NCBI GenBank assembly: GCA_017607445.1
Contig: JAEVHH010000005.1
Coordinates: forward strand, 563,001 to 627,000
Origin: Histoplasma ohiense
Lineage: Eukaryota; Ascomycota; Eurotiomycetes; Onygenales; Ajellomycetaceae
Reading direction: 5' to 3'
DNA length: 64,000 nt
The notes beneath the pieces were generated by a model. It did no database searches and was not told where the DNA came from. It worked only from the letters and a program-made list of their open reading frames with translations. Below, one piece after another: positions 22,100-33,899 of this stretch (within the stretch, counting starts at the first letter, position 1; every line of letters begins with the position of its first letter). Made by a program: the position numbers and the translations under genes.

Positions 22100-24131
22100 A
22101 TGGAATCGAACAAATACTATCGCCAAGTGGAGGTGGGCAACAGGAACTATACGGAGGCTGCTGTGGTGATCATTGGCGCTGGAATGTCTGGCAAGGTACC
22201 CCTGTTCGCGTATATGGGGTATTCGATTGCTAACGCAAGGGTGCGTTGCATAGGAATGTGCACGGCCATCAGTTTGTTGAAAAACGATATCCACAACTTC
22301 GTAATTGTTGAAAAGAGCGGAGGACTTGGTGGAACTTGGCGCGATAACAAATATCCAGGCTGCTGTTGCGATAGTATGTCCTTCTTCTTTCCGAGGGACA
22401 ACCTCTCCGGCTCTCGTTCGATGGGGGATATTCCCTGCTAATATCCAACAGTCAATTCTCATCTTTATAGCTACTCTTTCGAACAGAACCCGAGCTGGTC
22501 AAGACTCTACCCCAGTCAGGAGGAGATTCTAGTACGAGGCTTGCTCTTTTCGCTTTCTTTTCTTTTTTTTTTTTTCCCCCTTTTTTTCTTTTCATTGGCT
22601 CTAACCAAAACTATCACAGATGTACCTTCATGATGTAGCCGAGAAGTACAAGCTGTTTCGTTATATTCGATTCAATTCCACCGTCGAAGAAGCTAGATGG
22701 GACGATGACGCCCGTAAATGGCGGATGGTGGTCAAGGTAGCAAGGGAATCGAAAGACGCGGAATTTGCAGATCAATATACGCTCACATCCGATTTCCTTG
22801 TGTCTGCCGTTGGCCAACTCAATTCGCCCTCCTACCCGTCGATTCCAGGAATAGAGGATTTCCAGGGCAGGATCATTCATTCTGCTCGGTGGGATTGGAC
22901 CTATGAGATCAAGGGAAAGCGTGTTGGCATTATAGGGAACGGTAAAATCTCCAATATCTTGGTTTCCTGTTTCTCGTCTTCTGCGTCCATGTTGCTAATG
23001 ACCGTTTCTGTAGGAGCTACGGCTTCTCAGATAATCCCCGTAATTGCTCCCGATGTCGCTCAACTGACTGTGTTTCAAAGAACACCTAACTGGGTGATAC
23101 CCAGATTAGACACTGGCATCCCTAAACTTGTTAGGACATTATTCCAATACTTCCCGCCTTCTCTTTGGAGACTACGTAGTTGGATGATGGACATGCGAGA
23201 GTCTTCCCACGACGCCATTGCAGACCAGAACTCTGAATACGCGGTACGCGCCCGCACAATCAGCCTCTCATTGATGAAGAAACAGCTCCCCAACCGTCCG
23301 GAGCTGTGGGAGAAACTAGTCCCCGATTATCCCATTGGTTGCAAGCGCGTCATCATTAGCGACGATTACTTTCCAACTTTCTTGCGCGACAACGTCACCC
23401 TTGAAACAAGGCCCATCACCGAAATAACCGAAAATGGCATAAACGTCGACGGCGCCGCGCACGAATTCGACGTCATCGTGCTGGCCACGGGTTTCCGCAC
23501 CGTCGAATTCATGCACCCGATCCAAGTCTACGGCATCAACGGCCGAGCACTCTCGGATATCTGGACCGGCGGCGCGCGCGCGCTGTACGGCATCGCCGCC
23601 GAATCCCTCCCCAACTTCGGCATGCTCTACGGCCCCAACACGAACCTGGGCCACAACTCTATCATCCTCATGATCGAGGCGCAGGCGAAGTATATCCAGG
23701 CGATGATCAGCGCAGTGCTCCAGGCACGCCAGGTGGGCGAGTCGCTGAAGATCCTACCGGATCCCAAGCGTATGGATTCGTTTAACGACGAGCTGCAGAG
23801 TGTCCTTGGGACAACATCGTTTGCGCACCCGAATTGCCGCAGCTGGTATAAGCGCGCAGACGGCCGGGTTACGAATAATTGGTCCGGGACTGTGGTGCAG
23901 TATCAGAAGCTACTGTCTAGGGTTCGCTGGGCGGACTTCATACTGGATGGGTATGGTGCGCAGCAGCTGGCGGTGAAGCAGAAGCAAAAGTATTTGGGAC
24001 GCGTGAGGGAGGAGTCTCTGTTTACGAATCGGGCTTGGTTGGTGACGATGATCGGGTTATTGGGGATTTGGGGCATGTTGGCTGGAAAAGGTTCGAAAAT
24101 GTTGACGAAGCTGAGGGCTTTGGTTGGTTGA
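22100..24131 (+). CDS. Flavin-dependent monooxygenase, Baeyer-Villiger type
   Basis: Such enzymes use FAD, NADPH and O2 to insert oxygen next to a ketone or to oxidise heteroatoms. Exons 22100-22190, 22254-22373, 22452-22531, 22620-22941 and 23014-24131 give 576 aa. The FAD fingerprint GAGMSG is at residues 26-31, followed by GGLGGTWRDNKYPG. The type I BVMO motif FxGxxxHxxxWD is met exactly at 178-189 (FQGRIIHSARWD). The NADPH fingerprint GNGATASQ follows near 203. VIVLATGF-like DVIVLATGFRTVEF and NTNLGHNSIILMIE are typical later blocks. The C-terminus has one hydrophobic segment (LVTMIGLLGIWGMLA), so it may be membrane-anchored. Intron 1 is GC-AG with branch site GCTAAC; introns 1 and 4 are open in frame. 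The substrate is unknown. Confidence 0.9.
22191..22253 (+). other. GC-AG intron inside the FAD-binding fingerprint
   Basis: The donor is TCTG|GCAAGG and the acceptor CATAG, with GCTAAC as a good branch site about 20 nt upstream. Removing these 63 nt joins GAGMS-G to MCTAI, restoring the continuous Rossmann helix. The intron has no stop and is a multiple of three, so an unspliced message would insert 21 residues. Confidence 0.75.
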
Positions 24132-24169
24132 CCTTCCGTTTTATATCATGTTTCCTCCTTTTTGCTGTA

Positions 24170-24242
24170 TCCCTTTTTTTTTTTTTTTTTCCCCAATTCT
24201 CTCTACAATTTTTTTTTTTTTTTTGAGAGAGAGAGAGAGAGG
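24170..24242. repeat. Poly-T tracts and GA microsatellite
   Basis: Two T runs of 12-18 nt are separated by a CT-rich piece and followed by a short (GA)n tract directly after the monooxygenase stop. This is low-complexity 3' flank. Confidence 0.85.
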
Positions 24243-24576
24243 GGCAGTTATGTATATTTAAATACCTGGGTCGGAAGCCGTTTGTCCATACACCTTCATT
24301 CTTTTTTGTTGAACTGTTGACTCCTAGTATATTTTTCGGAGCAATACGCCAATTCCTCAGCTCATCATAGATGTTAGATTCAAGGCTCAGATGGTCCATA
24401 GGGGACTGGGCAACCTGTAAGTATCGTTTGTTATCTAGATAGATAGCTTCTCGCATCATAGTCGACCCAGCCAAGATAAAAATACAGGTTTGTACTGTAG
24501 TACATGTAGAGTTGGTGGAAACTCGCCGCAGAATTCTTCTTAGTAGGTATTCAAAAATAGCTTAGTAGTTATAGGT

Positions 24577-24680
24577 GGGTCGGGTTACGGCGTGTTCGAA
24601 CCCGACCCTCACAATAACCAGGTTATATGCGGAGGCGCAGTCACTCAGCCACCAACGCCACTGCATATAACCTGGTTATT
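24577..24680 (-). repeat. tRNA-like sequence with two hairpins at the left edge of the repeat block
   Basis: On the minus strand, TGGCTGAGTGACTGC resembles a Pol III A box and GGGTTCGAACAC a B box, about 60 nt apart, as in tRNA-derived short repeats. Two inverted repeats lie here: a 10-bp pair at 24577-24586 and 24599-24608 (GGGTCGGGTT/AACCCGACCC), and a perfect 18-bp pair at 24613-24630 and 24663-24680 (AATAACCAGGTTATATGC and its complement) with a 32-nt loop that contains the A box. I cannot fold a normal cloverleaf with an isotype, so a SINE-like or tRNA-derived element is more likely than a working tRNA. Confidence 0.5.
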
Positions 24681-27666
24681 GCTGGTGTGTGTTCAATTCC
24701 ATGTTCATATGTACAGGATACTTGTATTTAGTAAGAGAAACACTATTAAATTCAGGTACATGTGACTTCACACACAGAAAGTTATATAACCACTAGCTAA
24801 ATGACTTGCTTGACTTCATCTCTATTAAAGAGCTACTGATTCCAGGCACTGTGTAGAAGTGCAAGTCAACATCTGAGTGTCATACACAGCTCATATGACT
24901 AGACCTAACTCTATAATAATATAATATATAATAATAATGAAGAAACAGAGATCAAAGAGCAAGAACAGAATAGAACAGAGAAACTAGACAAAGAAAAGAA
25001 AAATGAAAGCTTTGTATGTACTCTATTCAATGAGAATGAAATTATTCTGTGTATCAAACTAAGCATCATGATCTACATCATCTGCTGCTGACACTTGTAG
25101 CTGTGATGACTGTCTATCATGAAAATCATCATACATATCAGACTGATCTGCAGAGCTGTGGAGAGAGCAGTGTGTTGTATAATCACACTACTTACAGTTG
25201 ACACATACTTCTTCAAAGTGGCTGTACACACAGCAGCACAATGAGAACAGTTTAAGCTCAGAGAATATACAACACTGCATACAGTCTGTGACAAGAATTC
25301 TATCACAGAATTGAATCAGAATGATATTTACATACAATGAACAATGAAACAACACTTGATCAGCTCTGATACACATACAGATGTACAATATATCAAAGTC
25401 AGAGACAGCAAGCAGAGCATGGAATTGAAGACTATGACAAAATATACTCAGCTGAGGATTACTGATATATATTGTGTCATACTCTGATCATTTCTGTCAT
25501 TCATCTTGATGTTCAGCAGCTGAATGATATAAATCAATCAACTCAGTCTGAGTCAGATTGTGCTGAATGATGACAGAATCATATAAAACAAGAGCTCTTG
25601 CATTATAATCAGTTTTCTATACTGTACAGTAGAGAAGCAGAGAAGTACTCACATTTGTTCACTGTGTATGAAAAGAGAGAGAGAGTGACACTGTGGAAGA
25701 GACTGTGAGAGAGAGTTGATCTTCTTTTTTATGGAAAAAAAAATTGAAAATCTGTTCTCTGACTATATATACAAGTCTCTGTCAGTGTTCTTCTTCTTTG
25801 ATATGATGAAATGAACATCCCATGCAGTGTATGAAGTGGAAAAACAACAAGAATATGATGAATTCTGATGTAAAAGAGATTGTATGTACTGTGAATGATG
25901 ATGATGAAGCTGAAGAGAGAAAGAGAAAAGAAGTTGAGAGAGAAGACAGAGAAAAAGAGGATTTTATAATCAACTTATTGTTGTTGTCATTGTGAATGAA
26001 AGAGAAAAGTGAGAATGTCTTGTGTATGAAAGAGGAAAGAGAGAAGAAGAGAATGAGAATGCTCATTTTTATGAATTCTGCTGAGACAGTCTGTATGCAT
26101 AAATAAATACTCAAGATTAAAAAATATACAATATAGTTAATATATACAGATTATCTTCTTGCTCTTCTGAGAAAGACAGAGAGTTTATTCAGACTCATTC
26201 TTAATCATACACACATCAACTCAAGTTTCTTCACAATCTCTAGAATAGATCTTGATTTCATTGTACAGTGATGACTGAGTATCTCATCAATGATCATCTT
26301 TTGTTGAAAAAAGAACATGCACTCACTATTCTTCTTTCTTCAGCTAGACTCATACAATGACTTCAGATGCTGCACAGAGAGCTGTTCATTCAATCTCTGT
26401 TTCCATTTCTTTCAGAGATCATTAACTGATTGAATCATATAGAAGAGCTGATATGTTCAAATATCATTCTCAGTTGACAATGCTGTAGCAGAAGTGATGA
26501 CAGCAGCAGCAGTGATTGATAAAGAGAAGAATGAAAGTATAGATGCAGAGATGAAGGAAATTTCAACAGTATCTTTCTGTACACAGATAGAAACAGAGAC
26601 AAGCTGAAAGATTCAGAATTCAGTTGTTATTGTATCAATTTCACACTGAATTTTATCAATCTTTTTCTTCATTTATACATCTCTGATCTTTATCTGATCT
26701 GCTACTACATTGATCTGTCTTCATACAGTGCTCAGACTCTCAGAAATCTGTGGCACTGAATATTGAAGTATCATTTTCTGTGAAGAAATGAAAACTGACT
26801 CTGCAGCTCATACAGCATCTGCAAACTGCTCATACTCTGCACACTGAAACACTGAGTCAGTTCACAGTGAATGAGTTGAAAATTCTCTCTGAAGAAGAGC
26901 AGAGTTCTGTAGTATCATCATACAAAGATAATCTAACAGCTGCAAAAATCTCTGAGCTGCAAGATCATCTGAATCAAATGAACTTTCACTATCAAGCTGC
27001 TTCAGACTTACATCAGAGATTTCAGAAGAAGTGATAGAGAAGAATCTGTTCTCAGAATAAAATCAGATAAGTCATTCATTCACTCATGATCAGAGAGATT
27101 TCTTCAACAGCTTTGATGAGGTGACTGTAGCTTGTGAAAGATAGTAATTATTTGACAAACTAGAATTGAACTCTGCAATATCTCATACAAACTCTTTATT
27201 GATCTGACTGAGATAGCAGCTGATCAAAAAGTCATTATTTCATCACTCAGCTCTGTGAATGCTGCTCTCATTCATCTCATTAAACTCTGTCTTCTGTGCA
27301 TCTGTGGATTGTTCAGTGTGAGTCTTCTTTATCATATCTGATATGTCTGTATATATAAAGAGCTTGTTTGTTCACTCAAGATGAGTTCTGTAGAAGATCT
27401 GCTCATACAGATCTTCATTTTTGAGCAAGTGAATATTATATCAGAGCTGATGATAGTGAAACTGAGACAGAGACTTTCATACAATATTCCATCTGTAGAA
27501 CAGATAGAATGCAATCTGTGACATTGAATAAAGAATATAACTCTTATATTGTATGACAGTTGAATATTCAAATCTGTTGTTCTGATTTGTCTTGCCATTA
27601 CTTATGATCTGAATAAGAGATCAGCAGAGTGTTGATCTCTCATTTAACAGCTCAATTGTAAACAGA
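24681..27666. repeat. Unassigned degenerate repeat DNA
   Basis: About 3 kb of CG-free sequence left of the plus-strand retroelement. Frames are under 111 codons and Ser/Phe/Leu-rich, an effect of the base bias. A minus frame at 27332-27598 begins MARQIRTTDLNIQLSYN but I recognise no family. Probably older transposon remains. Confidence 0.5.
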
Positions 27667-29640
27667 TGTAAGAGATGGTTGTAGGTATAATTATAGAAGT
27701 AGTGTGAAGTATGCATGTAGAATGTTAAAAAGATAGCAATCTCTATTATTCAAAGTTAATCACTGATCTTCTAATATCTATGAATATCAGTGAGCATTAT
27801 ATAGGCGATCTTCATGTGCTACAGCTGTCTATGATGCTGTGTGCTATGCCTCTTCTCATTAATTCTGACATATTCTGTGTTCTTCTATCATCACATAGCT
27901 ATTTTCTAATATAGATATCTTCATTGTATCTATTACAATTATCTCTCTTCTTCAAAGACCTGGTTTTCAGAGCTTCTTACTGCAACATGTAAAGTTCATA
28001 ACATGTGCTGTGTGGTTAATATTGTATAGAGTTCACAGAATCAAGTCAGATTAATTGTTGAGATTAATTTCAAAGTATTGTTGTTTCAGAAGAACATTTT
28101 TCCATCTTCAGTGTCAATGCAGTTCAATCACAATTTAGACACAACTTCTGAACTTCTTTTCTTTGACTTTTGCATCAAAAATCACACTCCATCAAAAATC
28201 ATCACCAACATCACCACTAACAATTTTTTATTAAAAAAGAATACATCAATTTATCAAATAAAGTACACTGTATCTTTCTATGCAATTTTTATTGCAAAAT
28301 TTGAAGTTTTGATTGTGTGGTTGTGTTTTTCATTTTGGGTTGAGTTTTGTGTTGTTGCAATCCCTTTGATCAACATTGCAATATTGATTTCAATCTTCAA
28401 CATCTGTTTTTCTTTCTTGTTGCTTTTGCTTTTTGCTTCTTCTCCTTCTTTGAACAAGGTCTTGGTACTGATTAAAGTTATGATAGAATGTCAGAATCAG
28501 CTGTTTCCATTGCTGATTCAGAGTCTATGGAGGGTGATATACTGTCTACTATCAAGAGCATTTGCTTGGGTTGTCTGGAGAGGTTGCAGAACCCCTCAGT
28601 ATACTCTTGCTTTGTGAACAATGAATGGACACACTGTCATATCTGTCATATATCAAATAGAAGTTGTGCTGCTGTAAGTTTTCTTAAACTGAAGTTGTTA
28701 TGAGTGCTAATAGATTATAGATGCCTGAGCACTTTCACAAAATCAGTCAATCTTTGATTGATGAATTTCACAAGATGCTGCTCTTCAACAAAGTTCTGAA
28801 TGAGAGATTTGTCATGTATCAAACTGCTGTTGCAAGGTTTGTACTTGATGTGCAGGTCTACAAGAATGCAGATGGGGTTCTAGAATTCTATATGAACTCT
28901 GATGATCTGTTGTTACAGCAGAGTATGACATTTGATCATAGCAGCATTTCAGAAAGCATATTTTCACATTCTGTTATTACATTGATGTCATTCTTGCTGA
29001 GCCAAGATCTTGATACATTATTTGAGTTGATTGATAATGTAGGCAAAGATGAGGAAGTGGATGGTTCTGTTGAAGTGTTAGAAAGAAACACAGCAGCATA
29101 TTGCTGTTGTTGTATTTGACATTTGACAATGTCCCCCCATCATCATTGTGAGTCTGCTGAGGATTGACACAAAAAATGCAAGCACTGTTCAGTGACAAAG
29201 CACATCTGTGTTCTGATAAGTTATTATTCAAAACAAATGTTTTTACAGTATATAATATTAACTTTCTATTAGATGTCAGTGGATGCTGTTGAATTGACTC
29301 AGATGATTATCAACACTGCTGAGAATCTAATTGTCACTGATACAGATATTTCAAATGTTGATGTTTTGCAGAGCACTGTGACTGCAGTGGTTAGATTCTT
29401 TGCTGTGAAGATTCAGAAGATTCAATGAGATGGTTCTTCTGAGACTTCAGCTGAAACAGTGATTGATGAGATTCTGATGATTACATCACTGATCACAGCT
29501 CCCAAGTCATCATTGAAATGTCATGCTTCATCAGTTGAGAAAATCTGAGATAATAAGCAGATTTGTCTTGGTGACAATTTCTCAAATGACACTGGCCAAG
29601 CTGAGACAGATCTGTTTTTTAATCTCTGAATGAAATAAGT
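27667..29640 (+). mobile_element. Truncated Ty3/Gypsy-type element, plus orientation
   Basis: The element starts TGTAAGAGATGGTTGTAGG at 27667, the same start as the minus-strand element at 34720, and the two match in inverted orientation for about 0.83-0.89 kb up to the first 20 codons of the gag-like frame. After an LTR/leader of about 0.8 kb a broken gag-like frame runs from 28488 to about 29640. No protease, reverse transcriptase or integrase follows in this orientation, so the element is 3'-truncated where it meets the other copy. The exact LTR 3' end and primer-binding site are not resolved. Confidence 0.7.
28488..29640 (+). pseudogene. Broken gag-like frame of the plus-strand retroelement
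   Basis: The frame starts MSESAVSIADSESMEGD and has two Cys pairs (CLGCLERL and CHICHISNRSC) at the N-terminus, an arrangement found in the first frame of some fungal Gypsy-like elements. Pieces continue at 28721-29119 (a helical region) and 29270-29640, separated by a spacer or intron-like gaps and by in-frame TGA codons. It is inactive as read. The function of this protein type is inferred only from its position. Confidence 0.5.
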
Positions 29641-29689
29641 ATATTCAGCAGTCATTGTCATCTTCTTCATTTTCATTTACTGACTGACT

Positions 29690-29890
29690 TCTGATAGATT
29701 TTATTAAACTGTTCCAAGTACTTCTGACTGTTCATCAAGTTTTTCTCAGATTCCCAAGAATTATCTGCATCTGTACAATCTTTTCATTTAACAAAATATT
29801 GTGTTTGATCACAGTACTGATGCTTGTCTAATATAACTTCAACTTCTCATTCCTCTTGCATGTCTATAATTATCAGTTCTGCTTGTGGGA
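29690..29890 (-). pseudogene. Chromodomain remnant at the end of pol
   Basis: EVEVILDKHQYCDQTQYFVK, a stop codon, then KDCTDADNSWESEKNL follows the chromodomain pattern of an E-V-E-x-I-L start, a Y-x-V-K strand and an N-S-W-E-x-E-x-N-L end. A TGA stands where the conserved Trp should be. In chromoviruses this module directs insertion towards heterochromatin. Confidence 0.65.
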
Positions 29891-30599
29891 TTTGTCTGTT
29901 GCACGCGTGATATGGTTCAAGAAGGGAAACATGGAATACAGAATGAATTTCTTTATATTGTAATATGAGTTTCAGTTTGTACATCTGTGTATCATGGATA
30001 TCAATTATTTGAAAGAGACTCAAAAATCAATGATCTAGTTTGAGTGAGAATCACAAGATGGATATATTTTTTGCACACAGCATTACTCAGTCCTCTATTT
30101 TAAAGCTTTTTGATATATGACACTGATTGTAATACTTTTTCTCAGCTGCTTTGGCAGCTTTCAGACATTCTCAGATTTTGTTCTCCACTTGCTTCATTCA
30201 TTTCACTTGTTTCATTGCTGATTTTGATGCATCTGTGTTTGGGGGTTTCATGTCTATGTGAAGTTCAGTTGATCGGCTGATCATTGCTTCAGATGATGTC
30301 ATTTTTATCAATGCATGGAAGGCATTGTTATATATCCATTGCATCAGAGGAATCCATTCTATTCAATTATCTTGCTGATAGCTGCAATATATGCAAAGAT
30401 AATGTTCAATCATCTGGTTCAATTATTCTGTCTGGCCGTTGGTTTGCAGGTGGAATGCCGTCGATAATTTTCATCAAATATGAAGCAGATAACATAATGT
30501 CAACCAAAACTTGCTATTTATTAATGAATCTCAGTCACTAATAATGTTCACAGATAGATCAAAGTTCTTTGCAATTCTTCATACAATAATATCTGTGAG

Positions 30600-30950
30600 T
30601 TCTTCTGCATCTAGCTCTGAAGATGTGGGCACAATTATGATTCATTTGATGAATAAATCAACAAATACAACAATAGCATTATAGATTTGACTTTTCTTTT
30701 TATTATCTGACAGATCTTCAATAAAGTCCATGCTAATTGTATGTCATTTCTTATCTGACACTGAATGTGATTGTAGCAACTCATATGGCTTGTGCTGCAG
30801 TATCTTGATACATTGACAAACATTGCAAGTTCTCACATATTCTGCAATCTCATCACTCATACCATGCCACAAGTACTTGTGTTTGATCACTTCAATGATT
30901 TTGTCACATTCAAAATAGTCATCTTGGGGATCATTGTGGTTCATTTTCAT
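30600..30950 (-). pseudogene. Integrase zinc-finger remnant
   Basis: Residues IIEVIKHKYLWHGMSDEIAEYVRTCNVCQ match the HHCC domain that opens retroviral-type integrases (H-x-H-like helix, then CxxC). It is followed by a core-domain region with stops. Confidence 0.75.
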
Positions 30951-31340
30951 TATTTCATGTCTTACAGTCTTATCTTGTGATATATAGACTTTATCATCTT
31001 TTCTAAGCAGATCATCTTTATCTACTGCTCAGATTGAATGATTATCTATACTAGCATCACTCATCTCTAGTCTTCTGTGAAATTCAGATGTGCTGATGTC
31101 TCTATTCTGAATCTGCAGTAAGAGTTCAATGATAGATTCAGCTATCTCTTCACAATAGACTGTCTCAGACTCAAATATCTTGACAGCTAGAATCTATAGC
31201 ATCAGAGTCTCTAGATTTAATCTCATAACATCTGTGATCTTATTCTCATCCACAGATGTGTTCTTTATTCTGCAGAGATTGTTGTCATTGATGACTACAG
31301 ATTTCTTCACTCAACAATTTTCATTAACTTGCAGATTTTT

Positions 31341-31840
31341 TCACATCATCTTGACACATTGATCTAACTTTGTGTTTTCTTTTGTCTTTAGTGATTTAAA
31401 GATCCTCTTATGCAGCTTCTCTTGCAGAGTAGAGAGTCTCATCAAGAGAGCTGTGTGTTTTATAAAATCTGAGTGATGATTTGATGCATCTGCAGGATTA
31501 TTTTTCTCAGAATGATGCTCTATTTCAAAATCAAATGCTGAGAGCATTTCCATCCAGTGAATCTGACATTCATTTAGCTGCTTCATTGTCATGAAGTGTC
31601 AGAGGTTGACATGGTCAGATAAAACAATTATTGAATGTCTGCTACTGTATAAGTAGTGGTATCATTGTCTGAAAGCTTCTACAATCAGCAACATTTCTAG
31701 ATTATATATTTGATAACATCTTTCTGTTTCTGTGAGCTTTCTAGACCAAAACACAATCAGATGTCAGTGATCATTATTCATTAATTGTGATATTACTGTG
31801 ATGATTGCAACATCAGATCTGTCTGTTTCTATACAGAGTT
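31341..31840 (-). pseudogene. RNase H remnant
   Basis: The part QLNECQIHWMEMLSAFDFEIEHH followed by SEKNNPADASNHHSD (31341-31592) is the C-terminal half of the Ty3/Gypsy RNase H domain. The upstream half, about 31600-31840, is readable only in pieces. Confidence 0.75.
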
Positions 31841-31841
31841 T

Positions 31842-33000
31842 TCACTGTGAATCAAAGTGGATCAACAATGATGCTTTTGTAAAGCATTCTTTTAACTGCA
31901 AAATTGTGTGCTTGTAGTTATTGTCTAACTGAACAGATGTGTTATTCTTCCCCCTTTTCATTTTGTAATCTTTTAACAATTCAGTCAGAGGTGCTGTTAT
32001 TATTGAGAACTTGTATATGAATTGACAATAGAAATTGACAAATTCTAGAAATATTTGCAATTTGTTTATAGTTTGTGGTTCTGATCAATCTAGAATTGTG
32101 TTGACACAGTATTTCTCAACAGTAATGCTCTGTGTGGTAACCACAAAACCCAAAAATTCAATTTCTGTTGTGTGGAATGTACACTTACTAAGTTTGGCAT
32201 ATAATCTCCATCACCTTAACCATTCCAGCACATTCTTAACATGGACAACATGTTCATCAAGTGTGTTTGAATAGATTATGATATTGTCAAGATAAGCCAC
32301 ACAATATACATCTAAAAGGTCACTGAGGGCTTTGTTGATATAAGATTGAAAGATTGCAGAGGCATTGGTTAGCCTAAAAGATAAGACTAGATATTCAAAG
32401 TGTTCATATTGTGTTTGAAATGCTGTTTTTCATTCATTCTCTGCTCATATGCAAATTCTATGATACACATCTCTCAGATTCAGTTGCATATATATTTTGA
32501 CATCTGCTAATCTATCAAGTATTTCACTTATCAAGAGCAGTGAATATTGATTCTTGACTGTTATTTCATTCAATTCTCAATAATCTACACAAAGACACAG
32601 AGTTTCATCTTTCTTTGATGTGAATAACACTGATATGCTGGCTGGACTCTTGAATGAATGTATTCAATTCTTCTCTAATATCTTTTTGATATATTCTTGG
32701 AGGACAGAGAGTTCTTGAGGTGATAAGTTATATATCAGTTGATATGAGAGTTCCTTGCCAGGTTTGAGCTCTATAGCATGATCATGAGGTGCATGTTCCA
32801 CATCAGATATGTCTTCTCAGAATACATCAAGATAATCTTTATAATCATCTGAAATATTTGACTCAGTTGCTGCACTCGCAGCTTGTAATGATAAAGCAGT
32901 GAATATAATATTGCCATCATCAATTAGTGTTGTGAATTCTTTAGCAGTATTCAGGTGCATGTGGTTAATATTCAACACTTTTCTATAGATTCAGCATCTT
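31842..33000 (-). pseudogene. Reverse transcriptase remnant
   Basis: Traces include AYLDNIIIYS at 32283-32294, where the catalytic YxDD reads YLDN, so one catalytic Asp is lost, and the C-terminal thumb-like FLEFVNFYCQFIYKFSIITAPLTELLK at 31842-32060. The frame is interrupted by several stops. It cannot make an active enzyme as it stands. Confidence 0.75.
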
Positions 33001-33229
33001 CACACTCAGTTGATATCAGAGTTTGCAGCTTCCAACCACAGCATGCTCAAAATTACATCATATCCACTAATGTCAGCCTCTTTGAAATGGTGAAATTCTT
33101 CTCAGAGAACATGTTCATCATTGATAATCTTCATTGCAGCTTTTTGTTGTTTATATGATTTAATCTTATAATTATCAACTGCTTCTACCACTTTTGGTTT
33201 ACCTTCTGCCTTCAAGAAATATTTTGATG

Positions 33230-33899
33230 CTCAGATATGGGACACAAAGTTTGCATTCATGTCAGAATCCACTAGTGTTCACACCATCAACCATTCTGCT
33301 TCTGTCAGCATCCATGTATTCATTGCCAATAATCATTTATCTCACAGTCTAGTTGTTTGTATTTCCAATGCAGCAGCTGCTTCTATGATTGGAATTGCTG
33401 GTTTTTTGCTTGTTGAATTTGATTGTGCTTTTCAGAGTGTAACATTCAACAATCATTTGCAATATGATCCTTCTTATGGCAGTGAGAACACTCCTTCATT
33501 CAGTTATATTTATCTTTCTTGATTTGTTCAGTTGAATCCATTTGTTTCTCTTGTTTTCTCTTGTTTCAACAGTTGCTAGATTTATCAGAACAACACTGAT
33601 TCTCTATGAATATTGCAGGTCTTTCTTTGTGAATAGCATGCTGTCACTCTGACATATTTTCCTCAAGAGTCTGTAAAGTTCAAAGCAACTCTTCATAGTT
33701 CTGAGGCTCTTGATTTCAACAGTCAAATTCAGTGCATAATATCTTCAACACCTTACTACACAAGTTATCCATTCTTTGTTCTTCGCTATATGAGGGTAAG
33801 TAGTATTCCCAGTCTTCGAGATATTTAGAGAAATCGCGTAGACAGCATATCACCCTTCATAGACTCCGAACCAGCAACAGAAACAGCTGGTTCTGACAT
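33230..33899 (-). pseudogene. Gag remnant with CCHC zinc knuckle
   Basis: The frame starts MSEPAVSVAGSESMKGDMLST like the other copy, then shifts at the divergence point into a segment reading DFSKYLEDWEYYLPSYSEEQ, which is free of stops for about 39 codons. Further on, near 33455-33500, the zinc knuckle CSHCHKKDHIANDC fits CX2CX4HX4C. TGA codons sit directly beside the knuckle. Confidence 0.65.

Noticed and set aside
27332..27598. 88-codon minus frame starting MARQIRTTDLNIQLSYN
   Set aside because: Looked transposase-like at first glance, but no catalytic motif or known family could be identified; left as degenerate repeat.
28078..28617. 179-codon hydrophobic frame in the plus-strand element, and its 150-codon counterpart at 33857-34309
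   Set aside because: Both lie in the shared LTR/leader DNA before the gag start. Similarity follows from the repeat, and the Phe/Leu/Ile content follows from T-rich DNA.
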